A stretch of 64,000 nucleotides of DNA from Cristatella mucedo (Eukaryota > Bryozoa > Phylactolaemata > Cristatellidae), in the NCBI GenBank assembly GCA_009760855.2, contig WPIO01000001.1:3866001-3930000 (forward strand), written 5' to 3'. Below, piece after piece: positions 10,840 through 22,049 of the stretch. The stretch's first letter is position 1; every line of letters begins with the position of its first letter. The position numbers and the translations under genes were made by a program. Under the pieces are notes generated by a model. It saw nothing but the letters and a program-made list of their open reading frames with translations, had not been told where the DNA came from and ran no database searches.

Positions 10840-11184
10840 CAACTGGGCTGCCGCTGAAAACGGAACTGTCGTCATTTGCTGTCGAAGCAAGCTGCTGAAA
10901 ATATGCTGGTGTGCCAGTGTCTATTTTTCAGTTTGGACCGTTTTGATTTATTTTTTCATTACTGCGAGCTGCTGTAAGCGCACTGCTAAGTGCCTTATTG
11001 TCCGGACGACGATGCTCTGCTTGCACGTTGCTGTGGGCTATGCTTTTCTCTGGCATTGAAGCCCTTCTCTTCGAATCACTCGATTTTTTATTTAGCTGTG
11101 GGTGCACAGAGGGGGCTACGTGCCACCGTGTCAGCAATGCACTAGGATCACTGTTCAGCATGAACCGACACTCATATCTCGCCC

Positions 11185-11311
11185 AGCTGGTTTGGTCTAG
11201 CGGTTAAGGTGCTCGCACCGACCAAGGTCTGACTGAGGTCGTGGGCTCGAGCCCCGAGGCATATGTGAAGTGCGTGAATAGAGATTAAGTTCTCTTCGGG
11301 TGCTATATAAA

Positions 11312-11360
<49 letters not shown>
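11185..11360 (+). mobile_element. tRNA-derived SINE, family A, with (TA)n tail
   Basis: This is a full-length copy. GGTTTGGTCTAGCGGTTAAG is the A-box region and GGGCTCGAGCCC the B box (a perfect 12-bp palindrome). The tail is AGAGATTAAGTTCTCTTCGG and GTGCTATATAAATG, running into about 24 TA dinucleotides. Confidence 0.92.
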
Positions 11361-11361
<1 letters not shown>

Positions 11362-13121
11362 CCGGCTGGCCAAAAGCAAGCCTGGACTGCTTGAGTACGT
11401 GCTCGATTTTTGTTGTTCCTTTGCTCCAGGTTTCTTACATTTTCAGTTCGAAGTTTTCTTTACTCTCATCTGCTTTGCTGGCTCAAGACGTACCGACGAG
11501 TTTATTTGCCGCAGCCGCTCTTTAGCTGAGCGTGCCACGGCTATGACCAGCTGGATGCAGCCGTATGTGTGTCGATCCGGCCACGTGGTTACGTGATACC
11601 AGGGTGTCTGGCATGTCCCCCTTTCTGTGAGCCACTCAGGTAGTGACTACATCAAACAAACCCTGAGAAGATGATTGCCTACTTGTGAGAAATGGCTACC
11701 CCTTCACGATCGATTGCTCATTGTAACCTGTGGGTTAGCAGGAGCAACCGAACTCGAACTTGACCGGAGTTTTTCCTGCCTGCTTTGAAGCCTTTTTTTA
11801 GGCCCTGGCTAAACAAAGGCCGACTCTCTTTTTAGAAACCCCTCGAATCTATGCGCCTGTATATATGGGTGAGGCGCCCGAAAACCCTCACGGTCGCTCT
11901 CTCCGCCTCTCTTAGCCCATCCCTGGAAGCTTGAAATCTACCCCGGAGCAGCTACCTGTGTTCCAGTGTTGGGAGGGAGGAGGGGTGCTGATCTGGTCGC
12001 AACCGGGAAAGGGAGCTTTAAGGAGTGGCTGCGACAGCCTGGTTAACCATTCAACCAGACCCGTGAGGACTTCAGCAATCCCTACGCTCCCCCAACCTCC
12101 TTCCTACGTCACTGATCACGACGCGCTTCCTTTGCAGCAAATGTAAAGTGCCTGTAAAAAGACTGAGGGCGCTATATCAAATGCATTATTATTATTATCC
12201 CATAAGTTGACGATATTAAGCCAAACTAGAAACCCCGAACCTGTTCCTGACTGCAGGCAATGTTCCATCCTTGCGGACGGTCACTCTTTCGTGCTGCATT
12301 GGTGCAAGTTACTAACACCAATCAGTTGATACTACCTCTTTCCTGTCCACATGCTATGCGTAGACAGAAATTACGTTCTCTTACGGCGTTGTGTAAATCC
12401 ATCGTCAGAGAAGGTATTATCATTTTTAGTGCTTCACGCTCGTCAAAAAAACCAAGCCTACACTTTCAATTTTCCTTCCGACTCCTCGCAGATTCGGCAC
12501 CTGCTCAACTCAGCGCCGATTTGTTCTGTTTTTGTCAGCAAACTTGGTTCTACCCCTAAGAAGATGTGGCGACGTGGAAGCCCAAACCAAAGGGAATCTA
12601 TATGAGGTAAGTTGAGTGTGGCAACGCAGCTTAATTAAAGTCTCCTGGTTGTACCAAATAATAATGGTCGATTGACGGGTCTTCGAACACGATCAGGGCA
12701 GGTGCTTGAACATAAATGCTAATGTGTCGGAGCCACGGCTTCACCCACTCCCACAAAGCAGACGCCGTGCGTCCGGATACGGAATGCACCAACACACCGC
12801 TAACGGCTTGCATTGCTCGTGGTAGCAATATATGCTTCTCCAAAAAACAAACATTGTATGCGGTCACCTTCCTTTTCTTGTGCTTATTCACATACTTGCC
12901 AATAATAATGACTGCAGTGGCCAAATCGATTTCTGCCGGTATCAGCCTCACGGGTTCCCGTGGAATTGTTCGTCTTATCCGGCCTCCTGCATTAGAGCAG
13001 GTGGTTGTGGGCGGTACTAAGTCGGCCATCACTTTTTCTGAAGCGGTAGCTTATACACGTTAGCCTATAGCCGTATACACCATGACTCACTAAAATATTT
13101 GTGTGTGAAAGGCCGTTACTG
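11361..13121. other. Intergenic sequence downstream of PEX14
   Basis: No gene was recognised. A LINE 3' tail sits at 12135-12198. A 133-codon minus-strand frame (12631-13032) has fairly ordinary amino-acid composition but no family I recognise. It lies next to a LINE and may be mobile-element debris. Confidence 0.5.
12135..12198 (+). mobile_element. LINE 3' tail
   Basis: TTTGCAGCAAATGTAAAGTG, GACTGAGGGCGCTATATCAA and ATGCATTATTATTATTAT match the common tail, with a deletion in the hairpin. Confidence 0.8.
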
Positions 13122-15381
13122 ATTGTAGGAACTCAATATTCACGTTGACAACCCTATCAACAGCGAGGTCCGCTCATTTCTTGACTGTCTGGAGAATTTT
13201 GGTTTGGACCAACACGTTAATCACACCACTCACCTCGGTGGCCATATTCTAGATCTCGTGATCACCAAGGATGTCCTCCCCGCTGACCTTGTGGTGCGCC
13301 CACAGACCCTCTCAGATCATTGTTCAGTCTCGTTTACTGTTCCTGCTCCCTTGTATGTACAGGTTAATGTCGAACTTGTCAAGCGACGTAACTTACAAAG
13401 CATTGACATTGACAAATTTTCAAAAATCTGTTTGTGGTGCAGGTCGTCTTGATCTGCATTCAGACTCGACCGGCAGCCTCGATACCCTCACTAATGTAGT
13501 GAACATGACACTCAGGAGTGCTCTTGACGAGCACGCTCCCGTTCATTCCATCCGTGTACCGAGTCGTAGAGACTCCTTTCAATTTACAAAAAAACTCCCA
13601 AAGATGCGCCGGGTTAAGCGCAGGCTTGAACATCTTATAAAGAAATCTGGGTCTGATGCAGATCTAGCCAATTTCAAAGACTTCCTTCGAGTTTATACCC
13701 GGAAGCTTAAAAAAGCCATGGTTTCTTTTTTCACTCGAAAGCTGAATTCCTGCCAGTCGGACCCTAAACAGATTTATGAGAGAGTAAACCTTTTAGTGGC
13801 CAATGCTGAGAGGTCTGACTCCCCAGATATTAACGGCTCAGCTGAAAAGCTTCCAGACTTCTTTACTGAGAAAAGCATGCACATTTGTGCTTCCATAAAG
13901 CGGAATCACAACCTGTGACCTTCCTTAAAAGGTTTTCCGAGGTTTCTGCATGAGATGTGACTACCTTAATAAGGTCTAGCAAAAAGAGCTCGTCTCCTGA
14001 AGACCCTATACCATCATCTCTGTGGTCTCCATTGGCAGACCAACTTAGCCCTGCCATAAACGAGATTTTTAATCCATCTTTGGGAAAAGGGGTCGTCCCC
14101 GAGTCCTTCAAATCGGCAATCGTTAGACCCACACTTAAAAAGCCTGGATTAGATACAGAGGTCCATGCAAACTATCGCTCAGTTTCCCTTCTTCCTTTCT
14201 TGTCAAAGATTCTTGAAAAAATGTTGCTATCCAGCTGCTTGATCATATTGAAAAGAATGAAATGTCAGAAACATTTCAATCTGGGTTCAAGAGGCAGCAC
14301 TCCACTGAAACTGCTCTCCTCGTATTAACTATGACATTCTACTTGGCAACGATGACAGAGTGTTACTGCCCTAGCTCTGCTAAATCTATCAGCTGCCTTC
14401 GACACCAATGATCACGATGTTCTACATGAACGATTGAGAACAACGATCGGTCTGGCAGACGAAGCACTGGCATGGTTTAAATCGTGCTTGTCTGATCGTG
14501 TTCAATCCGTGTCGTGTGGGGGGTCAGGTCTCACACACGAGACGGGTCACCTGTGGAGTCCCTCAAGGGTCTGTCCTCGGTCCCTTGCTGTTCTCCATTT
14601 ATACTCAACCTCTGGGAAAGGTCTTTAAGGCCCGTGGAATAGGATATCACTTTTATGCTGACGATACTCAGCTGTATTTGTCATTCAAACCGTCGAAACC
14701 TGCTGCTGCAACTGAGAAACTGAATGCTTACCTTGCCGATATTTGATCCTGGATATCGGAAACTTCTTGAAACTAAATGACGATAAAACCAAGCTGCTGC
14801 TCATAGGACACCCTAAGCGTGTGGCTGGATTAAAAGGCTTTGCTCTTTTAATAGGCGATGCTGTTGTGCGACCATCACCACGTGCTCTAAATTTAGGTGT
14901 CGTTTTCAACAGCTGTCTCGATTTTAAAAGATTCAATCAGAAGACTGCTTTTACAGCTAGCCATTTTGTCCGATCCCTATCCAAGATTAGGAGCTGTCCT
15001 TCACAATGGCTTGCCAAAAATTTAACTAGCTCCTTAGTTCTGCCTCGGCTTGATTATTGTATTTCCTTTTTGGCTAAGCTACCAAAGAAAGCCACTAGGC
15101 CACTGCAGCTGACTATGAATATGGCTGCACGGTTAGTCTTCAAGTCCCAGAGGTTTGAGCACGTGTCTCCTTTGCTTAATGAGCTAGGATGGCAGCAGGT
15201 TGATCAACGGATACAGAGCAAAGTTCTTATGCTGACCCACAAGGCCCGCCACGGCTTGGCTCCTTCGTACCTAGCTGAACAGCTGCACCAGCTTCTTCGT
15301 GCCCTCAGGTTCTGTATCGACAATAAATTAGCTGTTCCATTCCTCTGCGTAAAGACCGTTGTCGATTTTGTGAGACATTGA
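13122..15381 (+). pseudogene. 5'-truncated, frameshifted non-LTR retrotransposon (CR1/Rex-like)
   Basis: The copy begins within the endonuclease domain (LNIHVDNP, then FGLDQHVNHTTHLGGHILDL) and continues through a linker into reverse transcriptase. There, CRPVSLLPFLSK-type wording is seen as [31 protein letters not shown] is present, and the catalytic box is [10 protein letters not shown]. The C-terminal part (NDDKTKLLLIG, LPRLDYC, MNMAARLV) follows in yet another frame. Several frameshifts and a stop (about 13916, 14330, 14630, 14745) make it inactive. It lacks the common tail found in the other LINE copies, so it is either 3'-truncated or from another subfamily. Confidence 0.9.
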
Positions 15382-15954
15382 GCTGGCACAGGTGCCGAGT
15401 TGGCCACGATCGGCGACTGCCATTCTCCCGTGGCACTTTCTAGGTGACGTTAGGAGGTCGTTAGAAGACTCGTGTGAGTTTACTTGAGACATAAATACAT
15501 ATATTGACCGGTTTTGCCACATGGACTTCCTATTTCAACCACTGCTCTTCGATGGGGAAGACAGGCTCAGATATACTCGGTCGAACAAGTTTCCTATTCA
15601 GTTTTGCTACAAGGGCATTGTCTCTATTCCGTTCGGTTGGCGTTTAGGTCACAACAAACCAAAAGTGCGTGGCTTACGAAGCTTTTAGCCGATTAGGTGA
15701 GAATTACTTGCATATTATGCGTATACTACTACATCTCTCGAAATTGTTGCCGCCAATTACAATCTCCTAAGAATACTCTCTCATTCCGTGCGTACACGAG
15801 TATTGCATCGGAGATGAGCAGCAGCAGGCACCGCTGCAGGCAGCTCTGTTTTGGACCCTGCAAGCGAATGGCTGTCATTCGCCTTAGCCATCAGCGAAAG
15901 TGCTGACACTTGCTTATGCATTTTGCGACTTTACGACTCTTTCTAGTGATATAC

Positions 15955-16110
15955 GATGGAGATAAATGGCCACCATTGAGTAAGGTACTCGCTCTTCACG
16001 ACCGAGGTCGTGCGTTCGAATACTGTAGTGGACGATCTTTTATTGTCAACTGCAAATGGCCTTGAAACCCACTAACTCTCTTCTGCTGCTAAACAATTGA
16101 GTCTGTTAAA
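15955..16110 (+). mobile_element. tRNA-derived SINE, family B
   Basis: ATGGCCACCATTGAGTAAGG is the A-box side, CGACCGAGGTCGTGCGTTCG then AATACTG the B-box side, with TTTATTGTCAACTGCAAATG downstream. The 3' half has diverged. Confidence 0.75.
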
Positions 16111-16424
16111 TCTGCAAATAATTCTTACTACTTTTGACGATTACCTGCGTTGTAATGCTCTTGCATTACGCGAAAGTAGTCTGGAATGTCTTGTCAGGCT
16201 CGTATTACTGTACACCTGAATCTGGGATCGCACTTGCTTTTTTTCTTACCTCCGGCTAATCTGCCACAACTGAATTCTAAAAGATCGGAGATCGCTTTTC
16301 GCATTGACGATGGTATGCCGCTTATTCGAGTTTCTAAGCAGCTGCAGATATAACTAAGCGGTCAGGCTTGCTTACTAAGTGGCTGCTGACGAAACTAAGC
16401 AGCCAGGGGAACACGGGAAAAAAA

Positions 16425-16596
16425 TACTGGTTGATTCAACAGTCTCTTTTTTATATCCACAAAAGAGCCTCAGCTGCTTTCAACGCCGCTTGCAGCAGCA
16501 ATACAGGATCTCCCGCCTCAGGATTCGAACCGACGACCTCAGGGCTAAGGTCGTGAAGAGCAACCGCCTTACCTAGTGAGCCATCGTGGCTCTCCT
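16425..16596 (-). mobile_element. tRNA-derived SINE, family B
   Basis: On the minus strand it reads GAGCCACGATGGCTCACTAG, GTAAGGCGGTTGCTCTTCAC, a B box GGTTCGAATCC, then the body ending in CTCTTTTGTGGATATAAAA. Confidence 0.88.
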
Positions 16597-17225
16597 GAGC
16601 CGAGAGCGGTGCCGAACTCAAGAATCGAGCATTGCATCGCGCAAAAAAAGGATACTTTGTGGGATAATTGAAGTGCTTTTATCTATTGTGTGGTCCACCT
16701 CCACCGGAAGCATTCCACAAGCAGCGATATGAAGGTTTATTAACTTCGTGATAGCGAGTCTTAAACAAAGGGTCCACTATAATGCCTTCGAATTGCAGCA
16801 GTGAAGAGCTACTTTTAAGTCAATTGCACTGTCTGCGAAAACGACCGGGTACATCAGCCGGTGCTCTAACATAATTAGACTGGGCGTCCGCACAAAAAAT
16901 GATCAGTGGGCTCCAAAGACAGGCAAAGCTTGACAGTTTGTACTTTAAGCGTGCAATCGATTTCGTACAAAAGTTACCTGAGCGCGCATGAGTAGTCAGA
17001 TGCATATTACGATTGCTGACACTGCTTTGTGGCAATCAACGGGTGAAAGACGCTTCGAGCACCAGCCATTGACCGAACCGACGATAGTACTGCCTCGTGG
17101 GCCAGCTGATTGCTTAGATGTTCCGTTACAGCTTCGTCTGCACACGCCGGTGGCAGGCGAAGCTGAACGCCGCCGTAGCTCAGTGGCCCGTAGCGTTGCT
17201 GTCAGGGTTGCACTCATTGCTCGTG
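16597..17225. other. Intergenic sequence, 3' flank of the chitin-binding gene
   Basis: No exon was recognised. A minus-strand AATAAA at about 16736-16741 lies roughly 490 bp past the stop of the chitin-binding gene and could be its poly(A) signal. Confidence 0.4.
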
Positions 17226-17455
17226 TCAGTTCGCTCGCGCCGCTTTCCAGTTGACGCAGTCCTGCTCTTGTGCTACGTAGCACGGCGTCACCACCGAGCC
17301 GTCCGTGTAGCGTGTGAAATTGAGGCTGGTCGTGGTGCCCGGCGGGCAGTCCTGCGCTTGGGCTTGGAGAGTGTTGCCATTCTGTGTACACCTGTAGAAC
17401 TTGCATCGGTTTGAGTAGTTGGCCAGATACTCACCGTCGGATCTGCAACCGCCGC
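17226..17455 (-). CDS. Chitin-binding type 2 domain exon (C-terminal)
   Basis: The acceptor CATCCGGTAG is followed by 76 codons, including the stop at 17226-17228. The six cysteines are spaced 13, 4, 13, 21 and 7 residues apart with the aromatic KFYRC core, matching a CBM14 fold except for one residue fewer between the second and third cysteines. The domain forms the very C-terminus of the protein. Confidence 0.85.
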
Positions 17456-20426
17456 CTACCGGATGGCGAAGATGCATAGCGCTGGCTACGATCAGGCAGA
17501 TGGAGCCCGAGTCCTGGGCCGAGCTGGGCAGCGGCGGCTAAGGCGCGGGCCACGAAGAACTCGCCAGCGGCCGTTGGCCCATCAGAGCATCCAGCTGATT
17601 TGCACTAGCAGCAGCCAGTTCTCGAGCAAAGCGAGCTGGCTAGAGCGGTGGCCCCACCCCCCCCCCCCCCCCCCTCTGCCGGCGCCTCGCTTTCTAGCGA
17701 ACCAGCTGCCGTCGGCGATGCTGCATGCAAACCAAAACTCACTCGGTAGACAGCTAACGGGCCGAATGTAGGTTCGGATGCTGTAAGTTGTGAACACTAT
17801 GGCACTGGACGCGCCGGCGGGCTCGGCGAACATCAAGCAGTAATTTTCGGTCGAGTACGTTCCGGACAAGATGGCGTAGGCCACGCATAGAAACTTGCCG
17901 AGTTCGATGCACTCTTGCCTGCAATGAAGAATAACACTTCGTATGAGAGCTGACGGACGCCTGCACTTCAGCTTTCATTGGTTTGGAAAAAATGCATGCT
18001 GCAGCAGCTCCTGTAGACAGCAGCCGGCCTCCTGCGTCCGCAAGCTTGTACTAGAGTGGGCTTCGCCGTATGACTTCACGCCTGCCCGATACTTGAAGCG
18101 ATACTTGAAGGTCACCAGTGCCCCGCGGGCCCTCACGGCTCGGTACTCGCCATCTAGTCGAGCAATATACGTTCGTGCGAGCGGTGAATAATGTCAAATT
18201 ACAGACTGCTCGGCTGTAACGCTTCAACCATGTTTCACCTTGGCCGCCCATCCGCCTGCCCCTCGCGTCGGTCTCGTCGAAATGGGGCACGAACCCTTAT
18301 TTTAGTTCTCTTAGGGCGCTATACAAAGGAATTATATTATTTTACTATACTATCAGCATTCGCTCACTTTTGGTATCGGCGTTCGTTTATAATTCCTAGC
18401 CAAATTCGAGCTTGCTGTACATACTACAAAAACGGATGATAAAAGTGAAAATTAAATTAACAGACTTTGTTTAAATAGCACCATTAGAGAACTTGATCTT
18501 GATCCAGGTGCTTCATATACGCCACAGGGCTCGAGCCCATGACCTCGGTCATCAAATGCATTCACCTTGACCTCGGTCATCAAAGACGAGCACATTAACC
18601 CCTGAGCCAAACAGGTAGGTGAAAAACCAACTGAGTAAGGCCGACAGCAGTATTCGGGATTCGGAGGCTTGCCTGGTGTAGCTTATTAACTTATCCTTCT
18701 CTTGTATTCCCCTCTCCATGTAAGCTTTGGAGGAATGCTTACAAATTGGAGGGGAGAATTCATTCAAAAAATGATCCACTAGCCAGCCAAACGGCATCAG
18801 CAAGCACAATTAGGGAGCGGCAACTTCATTACGGACCAAACGATTATATGGGGTGTGCGAATGGGTGGTTTCAAATTTAGGACTGAACTGCTGTTAGTTG
18901 TTGGTGTTCGCAGCCGAGCGATGAAAGACACCAGGAGATCTGGCTGCTATTCCAATCGGGCTAATCCAAAGTGGACAAGTCTTCCGAGGCTAGAAATGGC
19001 CGCAGGAGAACTCGGTTGCACGAGAAAGCTTAAAGCGCATCGTAATATTTAGGTATAGCCAGCACTGACCGGTGGGATCGTTTTCGCTTGCTACTGCATC
19101 CGGAAACACTATATCATCTGTAAACCCAACGAGCCTGCCGATCCCTTTTTTCTCGAAAAACGCTTCCGTGAGTCGGCACCGAAAAAGTTCAATGGTGTAC
19201 AGGTCGGCCCTGTAGCCAAGGAACGTCAGCCGGGTAGTGCAGGGTGGTGTCCAATCTGTGGATGTCTGTGAATAGAGGCGGCGGCGGAGCAGGAATAATG
19301 GATACAGAATCTGCTTGGTCTTTGCCTCCATTATCAGACGCAATCACCTACACTGCTGCTGCTGCTGCTGAAGTGAGCAGCGAGAAGATTGAAGAAAAAA
19401 ACTATAAGAAATGCACCGAAAGCCAGGAATTTTCGAACCGGACACATTATAGTGTGGAGGCCCGAAGTAAGACGTGCTTATGGCTGCTGTCGGAAAATTA
19501 CCTCGGTACATTGCAGTAGAACAATAGCTTAGTATTATATGAATGCCATGCTGCTACTAGTGAGAGCATATTAGCTGCCTACTTATGAGGGTTGCTCGCA
19601 CTTAAAACTACGCTCAACGATTCTCTCTCCCTCCCTCTCCTCCGAAAATGTATCACTCAATAACTCTGCCTACTGTTATCCTAGAATATTTTTTTCCTCT
19701 CTATCTCTCTCTCTCACTCACTCTTAATTATCGCGATGCTAGGAGCCTGGCAAGTGGTATGTGGCCATACTGTTGTAAGAAGCCACTGAACGTTTGAAGT
19801 GTGGTTAAATGAATGCTGGGACTTCCGGGGGCTTGTGTCAAGAAAGAGATATAACAGCGAGTGAGAGGTTACTCTTAAATTTGGCAGTTTTCTCTTGGTG
19901 CAGAGCATCAGAGGAACGGCTTTGGTGACCTATCATAAGACCGGGCTAGTCGTGTTTTTTAATCTCGAGAGGCAACCTTTAAAAATCTTGCTGCAGCCCC
20001 AAGCGATTGAAGGTGTAGTAGTGCCTTTCAACTAATGCTCCTACGTATTCCAGTAGCTAAAATTCTGGATTCGTATTTAAATCTGTCATCGAAAAGTCAG
20101 CAAAAGCTTAACTTGAAGCTGCATCTTCTTGGGAGCAGTTTCCATATGAAAAACAAAGCAAGGCGTGACCTCCACATCTGCGATCGAATGCAGCGCCAGG
20201 CAGAGCCTCTCGAAGCAATCCATAAAAAAAAAATCCAGCTGCACAGCAAAGCGAGCACGTGCTGCATAGCAGGTGCTCGCTCACATCTCATAGACAAGCT
20301 TCACTTACTGGCAGGACTGTGCTGTGTACTTTCCGCCTTCACTCTGCAGATGCAGACGGAGCAGGTTTTGACCTCCAAAGCCCGCACTGTAAGGAAGCCC
20401 ATCCGTCCAAGCCACGTTCGTACAAC
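17226..20426 (-). CDS. Secreted-type protein with chitin-binding type 2 (peritrophin) domain, partial gene model
   Basis: Minus-strand exons at about 19070-19265, 18052-18153, 17743-17918 and 17226-17455 can be joined, and an exon at 20309-20426 with strong splice sites is probably part of the same gene. The last exon is the clearest: CRSDGEYLANYSNRCKFYRC and QDCPPGTTTSL give the six-cysteine pattern of a CBM14/peritrophin-A domain, which binds chitin in extracellular matrices. The exon before it has a cysteine layout like a PAN/apple module (CIELGKFLC, NYCLMF). Phases agree for 19070 to 18153 and for 17743 to 17455. The 18052-17918 joint and the 20309-19265 joint do not fit without another exon or boundary. 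No signal peptide exon was found. The product is likely extracellular, but its role is unknown. Confidence 0.7.
17656..17673. repeat. Poly-C run
   Basis: About 18 consecutive C residues on the plus strand, inside the intron between the PAN-like and chitin-binding exons. Confidence 0.9.
17743..17918 (-). CDS. PAN/apple-like cysteine exon
   Basis: The acceptor TTCTTCATTGCAG/G and donor CTACCGA/GTGAGT are both strong. The frame reads QECIELGKFLCVAYAILSG, TENYCLMF and YIRPVSC. The C-x(7)-C-x(n)-C-L layout resembles PAN/apple modules, which bind proteins or carbohydrates, but the match is from memory only. Confidence 0.7.
18052..18153 (-). CDS. Possible internal exon of the chitin-binding gene
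   Basis: After ATTGCTCGACTAG the frame reads DGEYRAVRARGALVTFKYRF and KYRAGVKSYGEAHS. It joins the 19070 exon in phase (split Asp codon). A weak donor TCTA/GTACAA is proposed. The DGEY start echoes DGEY in the chitin-binding exon. The 3' boundary is uncertain because its phase does not match the best acceptor at 17918. Confidence 0.5.
18295..18345 (+). mobile_element. SINE/LINE 3' tail fragment
   Basis: TTAGTTCTCTTAGGGCGCTA then TACAAAGGAATTATATTAT is the shared tail without its upstream part. Confidence 0.65.
18465..18615 (-). mobile_element. tRNA-derived SINE, family A, with internal duplication
   Basis: On the plus strand the tail (AGCACCATTAGAGAACTTGA) comes first, then GGGCTCGAGCCC, then the A-box side CATTAACCCCTGAGCCAAAC. 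A 28-bp unit containing GACCTCGGTCATCAAA is repeated in tandem (18541 and 18569). Confidence 0.85.
19070..19265 (-). CDS. Internal exon, probably of the chitin-binding gene
   Basis: The acceptor CGCCTCTATTCACAG and donor CACCG/GTCAGT bound an open frame of 65 codons: TDWTPPCTTRLTFLGYRADL, LFRCRLTEAFFEKKGIGRLV and FPDAVASENDPT. Two cysteines are present. No domain was recognised. The donor phase fits the next proposed exon at 18153. Confidence 0.65.
20309..20426 (-). CDS. Isolated exon with strong splice sites, probably upstream exon of the chitin-binding gene
   Basis: The acceptor CGCTGCTCTTCAG and donor TGCCA/GTAAGTGA are near consensus and bound exactly 38 whole codons plus split codons at both ends. 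The peptide has a cysteine at each end and reads CTNVAWTDGLPYSAGFGGQN and LLRLHLQSEGGKYTAQSC. Its phase-2 end does not match the exon at 19265, so an exon between them is missing or the two belong to different genes. Confidence 0.55.
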
Positions 20427-20814
20427 CTGAAGAGCAGCGCGGAGGTGACTCACTTAGACTACGACTGCTCAGACGTGGCATTAGGAGACACGAGAGCAAG
20501 TGAGGCTTGATCTAAGCTTGAGCGTGAATATTGAGCCTCCATTAACAGCTCGAATGCTCGAATCCGACGGCGCCGAGTGCACGAAAATCGGCAATCTGCT
20601 TAAATTCAGCTGCCTTCACTTATGCGAACGCTAAGAGTGCTCCCACGGGAGGCGCGCAGTCAGTTAAGGCCTATGCAGGACTCGACCAGGATTAAAGGCA
20701 TGAGCTTAAACCTGGACCACATTCGACGTTCGCGAGGGGGTGGAGCAGAAGGGGCTTACTTGCTGCCTGGCACGCCTCCTCCCAAGCTGACCCACCCAAG
20801 GGATCAACAGTAAA

Positions 20815-20975
20815 AGGCTTAGCCGATTTAACAGCCTCATCTGCATAGCGGCCGAAGAGCCTTTATTACCACCGCTTCCAGTTTGCTATAAAAGAATCGC
20901 TCGCTGCAGGACTCAAAGCTTCGACCTTGATCGTTAAGAGCGAGCACTATACCTCCTGGACTGAGACCCGTGGGG
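20815..20975 (-). mobile_element. tRNA-derived SINE, family B (degenerate)
   Basis: TTTAACAGCCTCATCTGCAT, GAAGAGCCTTTATTACCACC, GCTTCCAGTTTGCTATAAAA and GCAGGACTCAAAGCTTCGAC follow the family-B body in reverse orientation. Confidence 0.75.
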
Positions 20976-21234
20976 CAAAGTGAGCGCCATTTTCCCTATG
21001 TCCATGGCTACCAGCACAGCAGAAATTGCCATTCTTCCTCCATGTATACCCGAAGAGTAGGCATGCATCTTTGAGCACTCAAACCGCAGGCGCTCTGCAG
21101 AAAAAAGGGATTCCCTGTGAATTCGTCGTTATACTCCCAAAGCCTCGGATTATCTACTCAGAACTGATTGACATCATATCATCCCCTGATGAAACAAATT
21201 TTTTTTAAATGAGTGTGAAACTACCTACTCCTCA

Positions 21235-21405
21235 AAGTCTTTGCTCCATCCAAATGAATTGCCCTTTGTGTGCCGTTGTGTTTTGAAATCGTGCATGTTA
21301 TGACTAATCGATTGAAATGCATTCTTGTCGACATATGTAAATTTTCTAGAAAGAGATTAGTTTTGTTGAAAGGCTAATTAAGTTATTATATTGTTATTAT
21401 TCCAC
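21235..21405 (+). mobile_element. Degenerate LINE 3' end
   Basis: The sequence parallels the old copy at 6955-7275: TCCATCCAAATGAATTG, then ATATGTAAATTTTCTAGAAA, AGAGATTAG and ATTATTATT. Confidence 0.7.
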
Positions 21406-21634
21406 GCAGAGTCGGATCTCAGCTGGGACCAATAAAAACGTCTCGCTACTTATATTCAGAGAGTCTCTAAAATGGGTTCGTTGTATTGGGCTTGTTGTAA
21501 CCAAAGTTTATCATTCGCTCCGTTTTCAAAACCCCATACGGTACGCTAACCCAACAGCAAGAACAAACTAGTAATTGCTAGCACTTCACAAACCCGGCAT
21601 TAGATGGAAATTGCCTTCGAGGTCAATTTAACCA

Positions 21635-21741
21635 GCCAGAGCGATTAGAAGTCCGCTCTAACGTCCCTACTTCTGGACGACCCCGGACGGTGTTTCCAGA
21701 TACGCAAATTGCGCCAATAATAAAAAAAATACAAGCTGATC
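21635..21741 (+). pseudogene. Tc1-like transposase N-terminal remnant
   Basis: The plus frame reads EVRSNVPTSGRPRTVFPDTQ then IAPIIKKIQ. The GRPR motif between two helix-turn-helix modules is typical of Tc1-like transposases. Only about 35 codons remain, and no catalytic part follows. Confidence 0.6.
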
Positions 21742-21905
21742 AAACAACCTCTTTTGTATAGCGACAGAAGAGCCGTAAAGCTGTCATCATCACCTGCAGC
21801 GGCCATAAAGGATCGCCCAGGGCAGGATTCGACCCCACAAGCTCGGGGAGGCCGAGGTCGTGAAAAGCAACCGCCTTACCTAGTGAGCCATCACGGCTCA
21901 CCGCC
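21733..21905 (-). mobile_element. tRNA-derived SINE, family B
   Basis: On the minus strand: GAGCCGTGATGGCTCACTAG, GTAAGGCGGTTGCTTTTCAC, the B-box region GGGTCGAATCC, then GGCTCTTCTGTCGCTATACA. One of the best preserved copies. Confidence 0.9.
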
Positions 21906-22049
21906 AACGACCCAATATCCTTATTCTCCAGAAGGAGTCCGAACTGAGTCACTTAGAACGGCCGCCTGCTTGTAGCTAGGAGGCAGGTGCCCGGTTACGC
22001 TTTTGGAAAACTAGCTCCGATTCGCTCTTTGGTCGCTGGCTTTCGTTGT

